Shown one piece after another: positions 43,747 to 54,540 of a stretch of 64,000 nt of DNA. Where the stretch lies: the NCBI RefSeq assembly GCF_030052815.1, contig NC_079496.1:71785652-71849651 (forward strand), in the 5' to 3' direction. A program made the translations under genes and the position numbers. Origin of the DNA: Hevea brasiliensis (taxonomy: Eukaryota > Streptophyta > Magnoliopsida > Malpighiales > Euphorbiaceae). Within the stretch, counting starts at the first letter, position 1. Each line of letters starts with the position of its first letter. The notes below the pieces were generated by a model. The model ran no database searches and was not told where the DNA came from. It saw nothing but the letters and a program-made list of their open reading frames with translations.

Positions 43747-44532
43747 TGTAACACCCCTAAGCTCGGTAGTGCATTCTACTGTTCTAGTGACCAGTATTGT
43801 CCGGACAGCTAGGATGCCTAGAACTACACTTCGATATGAGTGAGGAGACATAAAATAATGAAATACAAGAAAAGAAAATATAAGAAAAACAAAGGAAAAA
43901 TAATAGCAAAGAAATGTAGCCAAGTTAAGGGAGCCGAGAACCCTAGCGATGGGTGGCCGCACCGGGAAGTCGCGGCGTGGACCGTTGACTAGCCCTAGAC
44001 CGCAAAAAACCCTAGAAAATATTTTTAAGACTCAAATAGACATCTATTGAAGCATAAATACCATTAGAAATATCAAAGAAAAATTAATTAATTAGTACAA
44101 CGAAAAGTGAGAAATCGAAAAACAGACAAAACTCGGTGTTACCGAAAAATCGAGAATGCAACCCGAACAGGGGCATTGTGGTCATTTGACACCCCGAGTT
44201 TTGTTTTTTGACCTCAATGTCCATTAAAAATAAATGATACTAAACTTTAAAAATGTCATAAAAATTAAATTGTGGTACATTATATCAATAGTGAAAGAAG
44301 TGGTGACAAAATTGCAAATTTGAAAACTTTGGATTAATTATTCATTAACTAAACTTAGTGGTCCATTAAGTGAGCTAAATGGACATTAAAATATAACATT
44401 AGTGGACAGATTTCTCCACTAAGTAAGCTTCATCTTCTTCATTCTTCTTCCAAACTGAATTGAACTTTCTCCCAAAACTCCCATGGAAACTCCATGGCCA
44501 ACCTCACTTCAACCACCATGCAACCATGATTT
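43747..44532 (+). repeat. Gypsy-1b 3' LTR, segment 1
   Basis: It starts TGTAACACCCCTAAGC and is collinear with 36732-37514. It is interrupted at 44532 by Copia-A, with GATTT as target duplication (44528-44532). Confidence 0.94.
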
Positions 44533-45881
44533 TGTTAGTAGTATGCCCTAGAGCATATCATTTAGTATGTATCTTGTATATATTTTTATTAATAAAAGGC
44601 ATTTCCACCTTTCTGTTTACATAATATATTTATGTGTAATAGAAAAGGTCTATTGATATTTTGTTAAAAATATTATTCTTAAGTTGTTAAGAATATGAGT
44701 GACAATATTTCTAGCAGAAAGTATCATAAATAGGTTCACAATCGAGGATACTTCATAATAAGGACATGACTTATCCAGAAAGATTGTATTCATGTTTGTT
44801 CCCAAGTTATTTATATGAGATATAAATAAGATGGAATGGTAAGTCTCATGCCATATAACAAACATGATAGGCACTTATAAATGATAAGTAGGCCGAACCA
44901 ATGACACTTATAACAAGCACATGGAGTTTACTTTTGTCAATGTTTTGTCATAAATCATATCAGTGCATATAATCTTTAGACCTGAGATAGCGTAGTTATC
45001 TTGTATATAGGTAGTTTGAGTTTGATACTGCTTTCATACCTGTACAATGTATGGGTATATGGGCATGTGTTGGCTCCTACTAGTTATATATGGAGGTAGG
45101 TGTTGATCAAGATGGAATCTGTTCCTCTAAGTAAATAGAGATAAAATCCTATGTTCATTTAATTATTCTTGATGTTTCAAGTTCTTGGCCAGGACAGACA
45201 GATTTATTCAGAAAAGAGTTTCTGATGAGAAAATCTTTTTAATCAATAACTGGAATTAAAAGAGAACATAATATTCATCTTAAATGGAGTTTGACATAAA
45301 CCATGACTCCAGCTTGAGTTGGGATTTTATAACAGAGAGATTCTAGTGCATGGTAACCTATGATTATAGGTTCATTTAAGGTAAACCTTATTACTAATTG
45401 GGTGGCCATGGCATGCTATGCTAGGTGTTAACCATGGTCTATGAGGTTCACAAAATGATTTAGAGAAACCATTTATGGTAAGAAAGAGTTCTGATGATAT
45501 TAAGAGTTGATATCATCTCTCATTGCCAATTAGTGATGAGCCTAGTAAGTCACACACATACACAAGTTATCACCTATTTACATATGATTTAATTAATTAA
45601 TTAAAGAGTTTAATTGATTAATTAAATAGGTTTGGTTTGCAATTAAATTGCAAAGTCCCTAGCATGACTTGAAACGAAATCTAGATTATTTAATGTATAG
45701 TATAAATTAAATTTATATTTAAAGTGTTTAAATATGAATTTAATTAATGAGAAATTAATTAATAGAGATTAATTAATTAATTTATATTTGATATAAATTG
45801 ATTAGAAGAAGAAAAATAATTATTTTGGGTTAAGAACTCAAAATTAAGACACATGGGCATTTTGGTCATTTCACACTGTGA

Positions 45882-45910
45882 CACGTGGCACCATGAGATG
45901 GTGACACATG
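45882..45910 (+). promoter_or_regulatory. G-box in an inverted repeat, Copia LTR
   Basis: CACGTGGCACCAT and ATGGTGACACATG form an imperfect inverted repeat around GAG (two mismatches). The left arm holds CACGTG followed by GC, the core of ABA-response elements. It lies about 190 bases upstream of the TATA-like box. The same arrangement occurs in the other Copia LTRs, for example near 53778, 15695 and 63141. Confidence 0.6.
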
Positions 45911-46072
45911 GGATTACACATAAGCTTGCCAAATGTTTTTCTTCTAATCATGTAAGATGATTAAAATCAAGATTAAATATAGGTTTGACACTTGGCACAG
46001 TGTGATTGGGTCACTTAAACCTAGAGCTAATCAAAGGGTGACATGTGGCAAGGGTTTAATGTGTTAACCTAG

Positions 46073-46081
46073 CTATTTAAG
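46073..46081 (+). promoter_or_regulatory. TATA-like box in the Copia-A 5' LTR
   Basis: CTATTTAAG lies at the place where the Copia-C LTR has a canonical TATATAAG. It is followed by GTTGTTATGAAAAG and a CT-rich stretch typical of plant leaders. If it works, transcription would start near 46105, leaving about 540 bases of R/U5. Confidence 0.5.
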
Positions 46082-46646
46082 TGTTGTTATGAAAAGAAAA
46101 GCAACTAGCAGCCACTCATCTCCTTTGTCATGCCACTTTGAGACTTTTCATCTATTCTTCTTCATCTCTCATCAATTCAAAGAGATTAGCCATCAATCTC
46201 TTGAATTAAGAACATTAGAAATTGTTTCTAGTGTCCTGTTTACATCTCTAATCTCTTAAAAGGCAGAACTTGAATTTCTAATTAATAGAAAAAAGCTTTA
46301 GAAGTTGTTCAAGGGCTACCATAGGTATTCTTGGTGTGGACAAGCTAGAGGGACAACATCCGGTGTCCTGAAGATGAATCTCAAAGGCGCAGACACGCTG
46401 CAGTCCATCAAGAGGTTAGTGTAATCGTTCTTGATTTAATCTAGCGTTCTAAAATTAATCTGATTAATTTTAAAATTTTAAATGGCAAATACAGATCCAA
46501 AAACATATTAAAAGAGTTTTAATATATTGTTTATCATTGAAATCAAATAGATAAAAATAAATCTTGCATGATGCATGTGACCTTAGGTGAAAATTTTTGA
46601 ATTCAATGGTATAAACTTGTGTTTTTCACACTTCCGTTCCTTGAAT

Positions 46647-46660
46647 TGGTATCAGAGCCA
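46647..46660 (+). other. Copia-A primer-binding site
   Basis: TGGTATCAGAGCCA, complementary to the 3' end of initiator tRNA-Met, lies two bases after the 5' LTR. Confidence 0.94.
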
Positions 46661-46913
46661 CTATATTTGCCATTTAGATTGTTGATTATATAATTTAATT
46701 GTGTATTTGATCATGAGATCAAAAAGATTATTGCTGGTTGCAAAGCAAGGTGGCGGCATACTTGAAAAAAGGACGAATAATGGTGCGCATGGTTTGGCTA
46801 CCATGGGTGGTTCAAGGTTTGGCTTTTAATTCAGCAATTGTTGTATGATCTAAGGCCTATTCTTTGACTAATTAAAGTGTTTAATTAGTAGTTTTAATCA
46901 CACAATTAAATTA

Positions 46914-47252
46914 TGATTTAAATCAGAATTTTAAAAATTTTTTGAATGTGATTCAAATCTGAATTTTAAAAGTTGTATGAATGTGATTCAAATCTGAATT
47001 TTTAAAGTTGTTTGAATCATATTTAAATCTTATTTTTTAAATTTGATTGAATAAAATTCAGATCTGATTTTTTAAAAAATGTTTGAATGTGATTCAAATC
47101 TGATTTTTTAAAAAATGTTTGAATGTGATTCAAATCTGAATTTTTAAAGTTGTTTGAATGTGATTCAAATCTGAATTTTTAAATCTGTTTGAATGAGATT
47201 CAAATCTGAATTTTTAAATTTATTTGAATCATATTTAAATCTGTATTTTTAA
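46914..47252 (+). repeat. Ten-unit ~33-bp degenerate tandem array, Copia-A leader
   Basis: Units are built on GAATGTGATTCAAATCTGAA plus a T-rich spacer. Unit order, including an atypical GATTGAATAAAATTCAGATC unit, agrees with Copia-B (14362-14700). Each unit contains the near-palindrome GATTCAAATC. Confidence 0.88.
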
Positions 47253-48020
47253 GTTGAATATGAGATATTCAATTTAATTTAAGTATGTATGTTTTATTTA
47301 ATTGTTAAATAGTGATATGCATGATGGATGATCATGGACTATAAAAGACCAATGTGATTGGATTTATTTCTTTTATGTTTCTTTAGGATTGTAAATTAAT
47401 TAATTTATTTTAATTTACTTTGGGCATGTATTATTAAGTTTGTAATAATTTTTGGGTTGTAATTTCATTTATTTAAGTTCTTGTAAATTCGCCTTGGTAT
47501 GCCAAGGATTACTATGTAATATTGGATTGCAAGAAGTTCAAGGAGGCCAAGAGCATTAGTGGGACCAGTGGGAGGAATTCAAGATCAAGTGTTGATTATG
47601 TACTCCTTCAGCAACTCTTGTAAAATGAATGAATGAATGAAATGCACCTAGGAATGCCCTGATTCAATTCTTGGTGGCTCAGAATTGATTCTCTTAGAAA
47701 GTCCATGATCATACCATATTTACTGCTTATACATGAATGCATGAGATGTATGGGAATGTATGCTATTATATGATATATGCATGCTAATTGGATAATGTGC
47801 AAAGTGAGACCTTAATAGTAATTAGAATGACCATAAAATCTTCCAAACAAATGATTAAGTTGGAAATGCTATAATTAAAGTAATTATAACATAGGCCCTC
47901 CATTGGGGCAATTATTTTAAGAAATTTTAAATAGTTGCACAAGATGCAATTAATTTGAGAGATTTTCTTAAGAATAATTGTTAAGCATGAGATGTTGTAA
48001 ATATGTAAATGGATTAGTGG

Positions 48021-48235
48021 CCAATATTGGATGTACCTGAGGACATTAAAATTTTTTGCATAATTATTGGCTCAATGGGATCAACTTAACTAATGCAAGA
48101 TAAGTCAATAATGGATGTACCTGAGATTTTGAGCATTAGGGGCTAGGTAAAGGATTGAACCTCACATGAGATGTGATGGGCAAGGAGTTGCTCACTTATA
48201 GTTTATTGTAAATTCAGTAATGGATGTACCTAAGG
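48021..48235 (+). repeat. Three spaced copies of ATGGATGTACCTGAGG, Copia-A
   Basis: The copies lie at 48021-48042, 48106-48126 and 48215-48235. Each is preceded by CAATA or CAGTA. They sit 194-408 bases before the gag ATG, the same distances as in Copia-B. Confidence 0.8.
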
Positions 48236-48428
48236 ATGATCAATAGAATGATAAGAATTCAATCACCCACTAGAAATCTATCCAACTAGGATTTCTGTTT
48301 TCTACTTTGGAAGTGTAGGATTAGCTAAGTTAGTGGGAGGACCAATTTGATTAAAAGACCATAATCATTTTACATGATACATTTACTAATTAATCTGGTT
48401 ATTTTCTGCAATTAATTTTCCTATAAAA

Positions 48429-49250
48429 ATGAGCACAAAACAACCACCACCATCCAATATCCTTGCAAGCATACTTGATCACAATAGGTTGACAGGACCT
48501 AATCTGTCTGATTGGCTAAGAAATTTGAAACATGTCCTGAACCTTGAACATGTAGGATATGTTCTAGATTCAAATGTTCCTGGTCCCTTACCTCCAGAGG
48601 CCACACAAGAGGAACATGAAACTTTGGACAAGTGGAAGGACCATGATATGAGAGCTAAGTGTTACATGCTTGCTTCCATGAGTAATGAGTTACAGAAGCA
48701 ACATGAGAACATGCAGAGTGCGAGTGAGATCCTCCTTCACCTACAAGAGTTGTATGGTGAGCACAGCAGGAATGCTAGATATGAGATATCTAGACAGCTA
48801 TTCCGTATGAGGATGTCTGAGGGACAGAATGTTGGGGATCATGTCCACAAGATGATTTGGCTGATTGAGCAGTTGGAACATCTTGACTTCAACATGGATT
48901 TCCAACTACAGACGGATTTGATCCTTCAGTCCCTTCCGGAGTCTTTTGGGAATTTTGTGACAAATTTCCATATGACTAAATAGGAATGCACCTTAGCTGG
49001 TTTGCTCAACATGCTGGTTATTGCCCAAAAGAATATGCCAGGAAATAAAGGAAAAAAGGTAGCTTTGGTTGCATCTTCTTTTGCTGGAAAGTCCAACAAG
49101 AAGAAGGGAAATAAGAAAAAGAAACCTCAGATTCCTGGTCCTTCCAAGAAAATAGCTAAACAGAAAAGGAAGACTAAAGCTGATGGAGGCAAAGGAAAGT
49201 GTTTCCACTACCAAAAGGATGGGCACTGGAAAAGGAATTGCCCAGAGTAT
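48429..49250 (+). pseudogene. Copia-A gag
   Basis: This would encode the structural protein of the virus-like particle. It starts MSTKQPPPSNILASILDHNR, the first ATG in the frame of the polyprotein. The UBN2/retrotran_gag-type domain covers about residues 20-190 (LSDWLRNLKHVLNL, EILLHLQELYGE, LPESFGNFVTNF). A stop at 48981-48983 (TAG, CAG in Copia-B) breaks it. A basic Lys-rich stretch (GKSNKKKGNKKKK) precedes the zinc knuckle CFHYQKDGHWKRNC at about 49199-49240, whose second Cys is replaced by Tyr, so metal binding would be weakened. Protease follows in the same frame. Confidence 0.9.
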
Positions 49251-52200
49251 CTTGCTTCTCTGAAGGACAAGAAGGATACACCTTCGGAAGGTATGTCCAT
49301 ATCTTGTTATTTAGATTCTGATGATACTCATAGTTCATCTACAGCTTGGGTTTTAGATACTGGTGCCAGTTCTCACATTTCTAATGATATGCAGGAATTA
49401 GCAAATAGTAGCAGCTTGCGTTCTCAAGATATTAGAGTCCGGATTGGCAATGGCTCAACTGTTGAAGCTTTAGCCATAGGATCTAAATCTTTTTACATGT
49501 TTGGACATGTTTTGTGCTTGGATAATATTTTATATGTACTTGATGCTTTTAAGAACATCATTTCTATATCTAGTTTGACTAGAAATGGCTATAAATTTCA
49601 GTTCACAGATGATGTTTGCAATATTTATTTTGGAAATAAATATGTTGGTTCGGGTTATATGAATGATGGTCTTTATTATTTAGATAATAATGACAAACAC
49701 AAATTGAATACAAGTGATCTAAAAGAATGCAATGCCATGGTGAAAACCAACTCAAGTTCATAATATATTTGGCACTTAAGGTTATGTCATGTTGCAGAAG
49801 ATAGGATTGCAAAACTGGAGAAAATGGGGATTCTATCCTCGTTGGGCTCAGAGTCTACTCCAACTTGTGAATCTTGCCTTCAGGGCAAAATGACTAGATC
49901 ACCCTTTGTTAGACAAGGGCTAAGAGCTGAAAATATTTTGGAGCTAATACATAGTGATGTATGTGGTCCATTTAAAGAAATGGATAGAGGGGGTTCTCAT
50001 TATTTTATTACCTTTACTGATGATAAATCAAGGTTTGGGTATTTGTATTTGATGAAATACAAACATGAATCCTTTGAAAAGTTTAAGGAATTTAAATATG
50101 AAGTAGAAAATCAAACAGGAAAGAGTATTAAAGCTCCTCGATCAGATCGTGGAGGTGAATATTTGAGTACTGAATTTGATGAATACTTGAGAGAGCATGG
50201 CATTGTTTCTCAGCTGACTCCTCTAGGAATGCCACAGCTAAATGGTGTATCTGAAAGGAGAAATCGTACCCTATTGGATATGGTACGTAGTATGATGAGC
50301 TATACTGATATGCCAATCTTCTTTTGGGGATTTGCATTAGAATCAGCTTTGTATATTCTGAATAGAATTCCATCAAAATCAGTTTCTTCCACACCTTATG
50401 AGATATGGCATGGAAGAAAACCAAGTCTTAAGCATGTGAAGATTTCGGGTTGTCCAGCTTATATCAAAAAGCTGAACACTGATAAATTGGAGACCAGATC
50501 AGAAAAAGGTCGATTTGTTGGATATCCAAAAAATAGTTTTGGATATTATTTTTATTTGCCTACTTCACAAAAGGTTGTGATAAGTAGAGATGCCACATTT
50601 CTTGAACAACAATTTGTTCAAGAAGGAGGCAAAGGAAGGCAAATAGAGTTAGAATTGAAGAATTCTGACCAACCAACAGGTCAGATGGATATAGATCCAT
50701 CTAGTCAACCTATCCCCGTTGATGAAACATCTACAGCTGTTCCTCGTAGAACAACCAGGGTATCTCATCCACTAGTGAGATATGTTTTTCTTCATGAAGA
50801 AGAACAAGAGTTGTCTACTCATGAAGAAGTAGATCATGGAGATGATCCACTTACCTATGAAGAAGCTATATCAGATATAGATTCTTCAAAATGGATTGAT
50901 GCTATGAAATTCGAAATTGATTCCATGTATAAGAATCAAGTTTGGGATCTTGTTGACCCACCTGAAGGTATTGTACCTATAGGGAACAAATGGGTTTTCA
51001 AGAAGAAAATTTGTTCTGATGGAAAGGTAGAGACCTATAAGGCAAAGCTAGTAGCGAAAGGGTTTCGCCAAAGGCAAGGAATCGACTATGAGGAGACTTT
51101 CTCACCTGTTACCATGCTTAAATCAATTAGGATTTTATTAGCAATAGCTGCATACTATGATTATGAGATTTGGTAGATGGATGTCAAAATAGCTTTTCTC
51201 AATGGATACATTGAAGAAAACATTTTCATGGAATAACCTAGGGGTTTGAATCCCAAGATGGTTCCGAGGTATGCAAGCTAAAGCGATCCATTTATGGGTT
51301 GAAACAAGCTTCGAGGAGTTGGAACATCCATTTTGATGAAGCCATTAAATCCTTTGGTTTTATCAAAAATGAGGATGAGCCATGTATATATAAGAAGGTT
51401 AGTGACAGTGCTATCACTTTCCTTATCTTATATGTGGATGACATATTGTTGATGGGTAATGACACAGGTATGTTGACAACTATAAAGGTATGGTTGTCAA
51501 ATACATTCTCCATGAAAGACTTAGGGGAGGCAACCTATATTCTTGGGATTCGCATCTATAGAGATAGAGCGAAAAGAATAATTGGTTTATCTCAAAGTCT
51601 ATACTTGGAAAAGGTGTTAAAGATGTTTAACATGCTTAATTCCAAGAGAGGATTGTTACCAGTGAGACATGGTATCCACCTTTCTAAAGAGATGTCTCCA
51701 AAGACACCTGAAGAAAGAGATAAGATGGCCAGGATTCCATATGCTTCGGCTATTGGAAGTTTAATGTATGCAATGTTGTGTACTAGGCCGGATATCGCAT
51801 ATGCTGTTAGTTTGACTAGTAGGTATAAATCCAATCCAGGTTTGGAACACTGGATAGCTGTCAAGAATATCCTTAAGTACTTGAGAAGAACTAAGGATTT
51901 ATTCTTGATTTATGGAGGTGGAGACTTACAATTGGATGGTTATACTGATTCTGATTTCCAATCAGATATCGATGATAGAAAGACTACCTCTGGATATGTG
52001 TTCATTTGTAATGGGGGTGCAGTCAGTTGGAAGAGTTCCAAACAGAGCACGACTGCAGATTCCACTATAAAGGCTGAGTATATTGCTGCATCAGATGCTG
52101 CAAAGGAAGCTGTTTGGATAAAGAAGTTCGTGATAGAACTTATAGCAGTTCCTTCCATTGAGTCAGGAGTTCCACTACACCGTGACAATAATGGAGCAGT

Positions 52201-52417
52201 CATACAGGCTAAGGAACCAAGGTCTCACTAGAAATGCAAACACATAGAAAGGCGCTACCACATTATCAGAGAAATAGTTGGGCGAAGCAATGTAGCCATG
52301 CAGAAAATAGCATCAGCTGAAAATCCAGCTGATCCATTCACTAAGCCAATGTCACAGACTCAGTTAGACCGACATCTTGAGAAGATAGGTCTAAGATATT
52401 GTAATGAATGGCTCTAG
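49251..52417 (+). pseudogene. Copia-A pol: protease, integrase, RT, RNase H
   Basis: Domains in order: protease with WVLDTGASSHISN (about 49347); pre-integrase zinc region (HLRLCHVAEDRIAKLEK, CESCLQGKM); integrase core with HSDVCGPF, RSDRGGEYLS and GVSERRNRT (about 49945-50260); RT from MKFEIDSMYKNQVWDLVDP with FLILYVDDILLMGND (about 51418); RNase H with [19 protein letters not shown] and STIKAEYIAAS (STTEAEY in Copia-B, so Glu changed to Lys). Lesions seen: TAA near 49760 (Lys codon in Copia-B), TAG at 51174-51176 for Trp, TAA near 51233 for Gln, a one-base loss near 51240, and TAG near 52229. The original stop is at 52415-52417, after NEWL. All catalytic blocks are otherwise recognisable. 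Confidence 0.93.
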
Positions 52418-52421
52418 TGCT

Positions 52422-52431
52422 AGTGGGAGAT
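52422..52431 (+). other. Copia-A polypurine tract
   Basis: AGTGGGAGAT directly precedes the 3' LTR and lies four bases after the polyprotein stop codon. It is identical in Copia-B and Copia-C. Confidence 0.92.
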
Positions 52432-54540
52432 TGTTAGTAGTATGCCTAGAGCATATCATTTAGTATGTATCTTGTACATATTTTTATTAATAAAAGGCAT
52501 TTTCACTTTTCTGTTTACATAATATATTTATGTGTAATAGAAAAGGTCCATTGATATTTTGTTAGAAATATTATTTTTAAGTTGTTAAGAATATGAGTGA
52601 CAATATTTCTAGCACAAAGTATCATAAATAGGTTCACAATTGATGATACTTCATAATAAGGACATGACTTATCCAGAAAGATTGTATTCATGTTTGTTCC
52701 CAAGTTATTTATATGAGATATAAATAAGATGGAATGGTAAGTCTCATGCCATATAACAAACATAATAGGCACTTATAAATGATAAGTAGGCCGAACCAGT
52801 GACACTTATGACAAGCACATGGAGTTACTCTTGTCAATGTTTTGTTATAAATCATATCAGTGCATATAATCTTTAGACCTGAGATAGCGTAGTTATCTTG
52901 TATATAGGTAGTTTGAGTTTGACACTGCTTTCATACTTGTACTATGTATGGGTATATGGGCATGTGTTGGCTCCTACTAGTTAAATATGGAGGTAGGTGT
53001 TGATCAAGATGGAATCTGTTCCTCCAAGTAAATAGAGATAAAATACTATGTTCATTTAATTGTTCTTGATGTTTCAAGTTCCTGGCCATAACAGATAGAT
53101 TTATTCAGAAAAGAGTTTATGATGAGAAAATCTTTTTAATCAAGAACTGGAATTAAAAGAGAACATAATATTCATAGCAAATGGAGTTTGACATAAACCA
53201 TGACTCCAGTTTGAGTTGGGATTTTGTAACAGAGAGATTCTAGTGCATGGTAACATATGATTATAGGTTCATTTAAGGTAAACCTTATTACTAATTGGGT
53301 GGCCATGGCATGCTATGCTAGGTGTTAACCATGGTCTATGAGGTTCATAAAATGATTTAGAGTAATCATTTATGGTAAGAAAGAGTTTTGATGATATTAA
53401 GAGTTGATATCATGTCTCATTGCCAATTAGTGATGAGCCTAATAAGTCACACACATACACAAGTTATCACCTATTTAAATGTGATTTAATTAATTAATTA
53501 AAGAGTTTAATTGATTAATTAAATAGGTTTGGTTTGCAATTAAATTGCAAAGTCCCTAGCATGTCTTGAAACCAAATCTAGATTATTGGATGTATAGTAT
53601 AAGTTAAATTTATATTTAAAGTGTTTAAATATGAATTTAATTAATGAGAAATTAATTAATAGAGATTAATTAATTAATTTATATTTGATATAAATTGATT
53701 AGAAGCAGAAAAATAATTATTTTGGATTAAGAACTCAAAATTAAGACACAGGGGCATTTTGGTCATTTCACAGTGTGACACGTGGCACCATGAGATGGTG
53801 ACACATGGGATTACACATAAGCTTGCCAAATGTTTTTCTTCTAATCATGTAAGATGATTAAAATCAAGATTAAATATAGGTTTGACACTTGGCACAATGT
53901 GATTGGGTCACTTAAACCTAGAGCTAATCAAAGGGTGACATGTGGCAAGGGTTTAATGTGTTAACCTAGCTAATTAAGTGTTGTTATGAAAAGAAAAGCA
54001 ACCAGCAGCCACTCCTCTCCTTTGTCACACCGCTTTGAGGCTTTTCATCTATTCTTCTTCATCTCTCATCAATTCAAAGAGATTAGCCATCAATCTCTTG
54101 AATTAAGAACATTATAAATTGTTTCTAGTGTCCTGTTTACATCTCTAATCTCTTAAAAGGCAGAGCTTGAATTTCTAATTAATAGAAAAAGCTTTAGAAG
54201 TTGTTCAAGGGCTGCCATAGGTATTCTTGGTGTGGACAAGCTAGAGGGACAACATCTGGTGTCCTGAAGACGAATCTCAAAGGTGCAGACACGCTAAAGT
54301 GCATCAAGAGGTTAGTGTAATCGTTCTTGATTTAATATAGGGTTCTAAAATTAATCTGATTAATTTTAAAATCTTAAATGGCAAATACAGATCCAAAAAC
54401 ATATTAAAAGAGTTTTAATATGTTGTTTATCATTGAAATCAAATAGATAAAAATAAATCTTGCATGATGCATGTGACCCTAGGTGAAAATTTTTGAATTC
54501 AATGGTATAAACTTGTGTTTTTCACGCTTCTGTTCCTTCA
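52432..54540 (+). repeat. Copia-A 3' LTR (2109 bp)
   Basis: It runs from TGTTAGTAGTATGCCTAG to TTCTGTTCCTTCA, with the normal CA end. The TATA-like position reads CTAATTAAG, a further decay of the box. It is followed by the right duplication GATTT (54541-54545). Confidence 0.95.

Larger units (their letters stand above)
44533..46644 (+). repeat. Copia-A 5' LTR (2112 bp)
   Basis: It runs from TGTTAGTAGTATGCCC to TCCGTTCCTTGA. The final dinucleotide is GA where all other copies have CA, a point change after insertion. It contains a G-box with inverted repeat (45882-45910), AT-rich palindromic blocks (about 45585-45790) and a TATA-like box (46073-46081) followed by a pyrimidine-rich stretch. 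Confidence 0.95.
46661..48428 (+). other. Copia-A untranslated leader
   Basis: About 1.77 kb between primer site and gag ATG with no recognisable gene, including several upstream ATGs followed by early stops. It carries the ten-unit array, an AT-rich middle part and three spaced 16-base motifs, all shared with Copia-B. Confidence 0.85.
44533..54540 (+). mobile_element. Copia-A: complete-length Ty1/copia element
   Basis: A 10,008-bp element with LTRs of 2112 and 2109 bp, flanked by GATTT on both sides. It has a primer site, a leader of about 1.78 kb, one long polyprotein region and a polypurine tract, all in the usual copia order. It is the most complete Copia copy here: all domains are present, with only a few stops and one clear frameshift. 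LTR divergence is about 4% over the first ~230 bases (hand count). It is inserted in the 3' LTR of Gypsy-1b. Confidence 0.96.

Noticed and set aside
46647..46660. tRNA-like match near the LTR edges
   Set aside because: Only 13-14 bases complementary to the tRNA-Met end are present. These are primer-binding sites, not tRNA genes.
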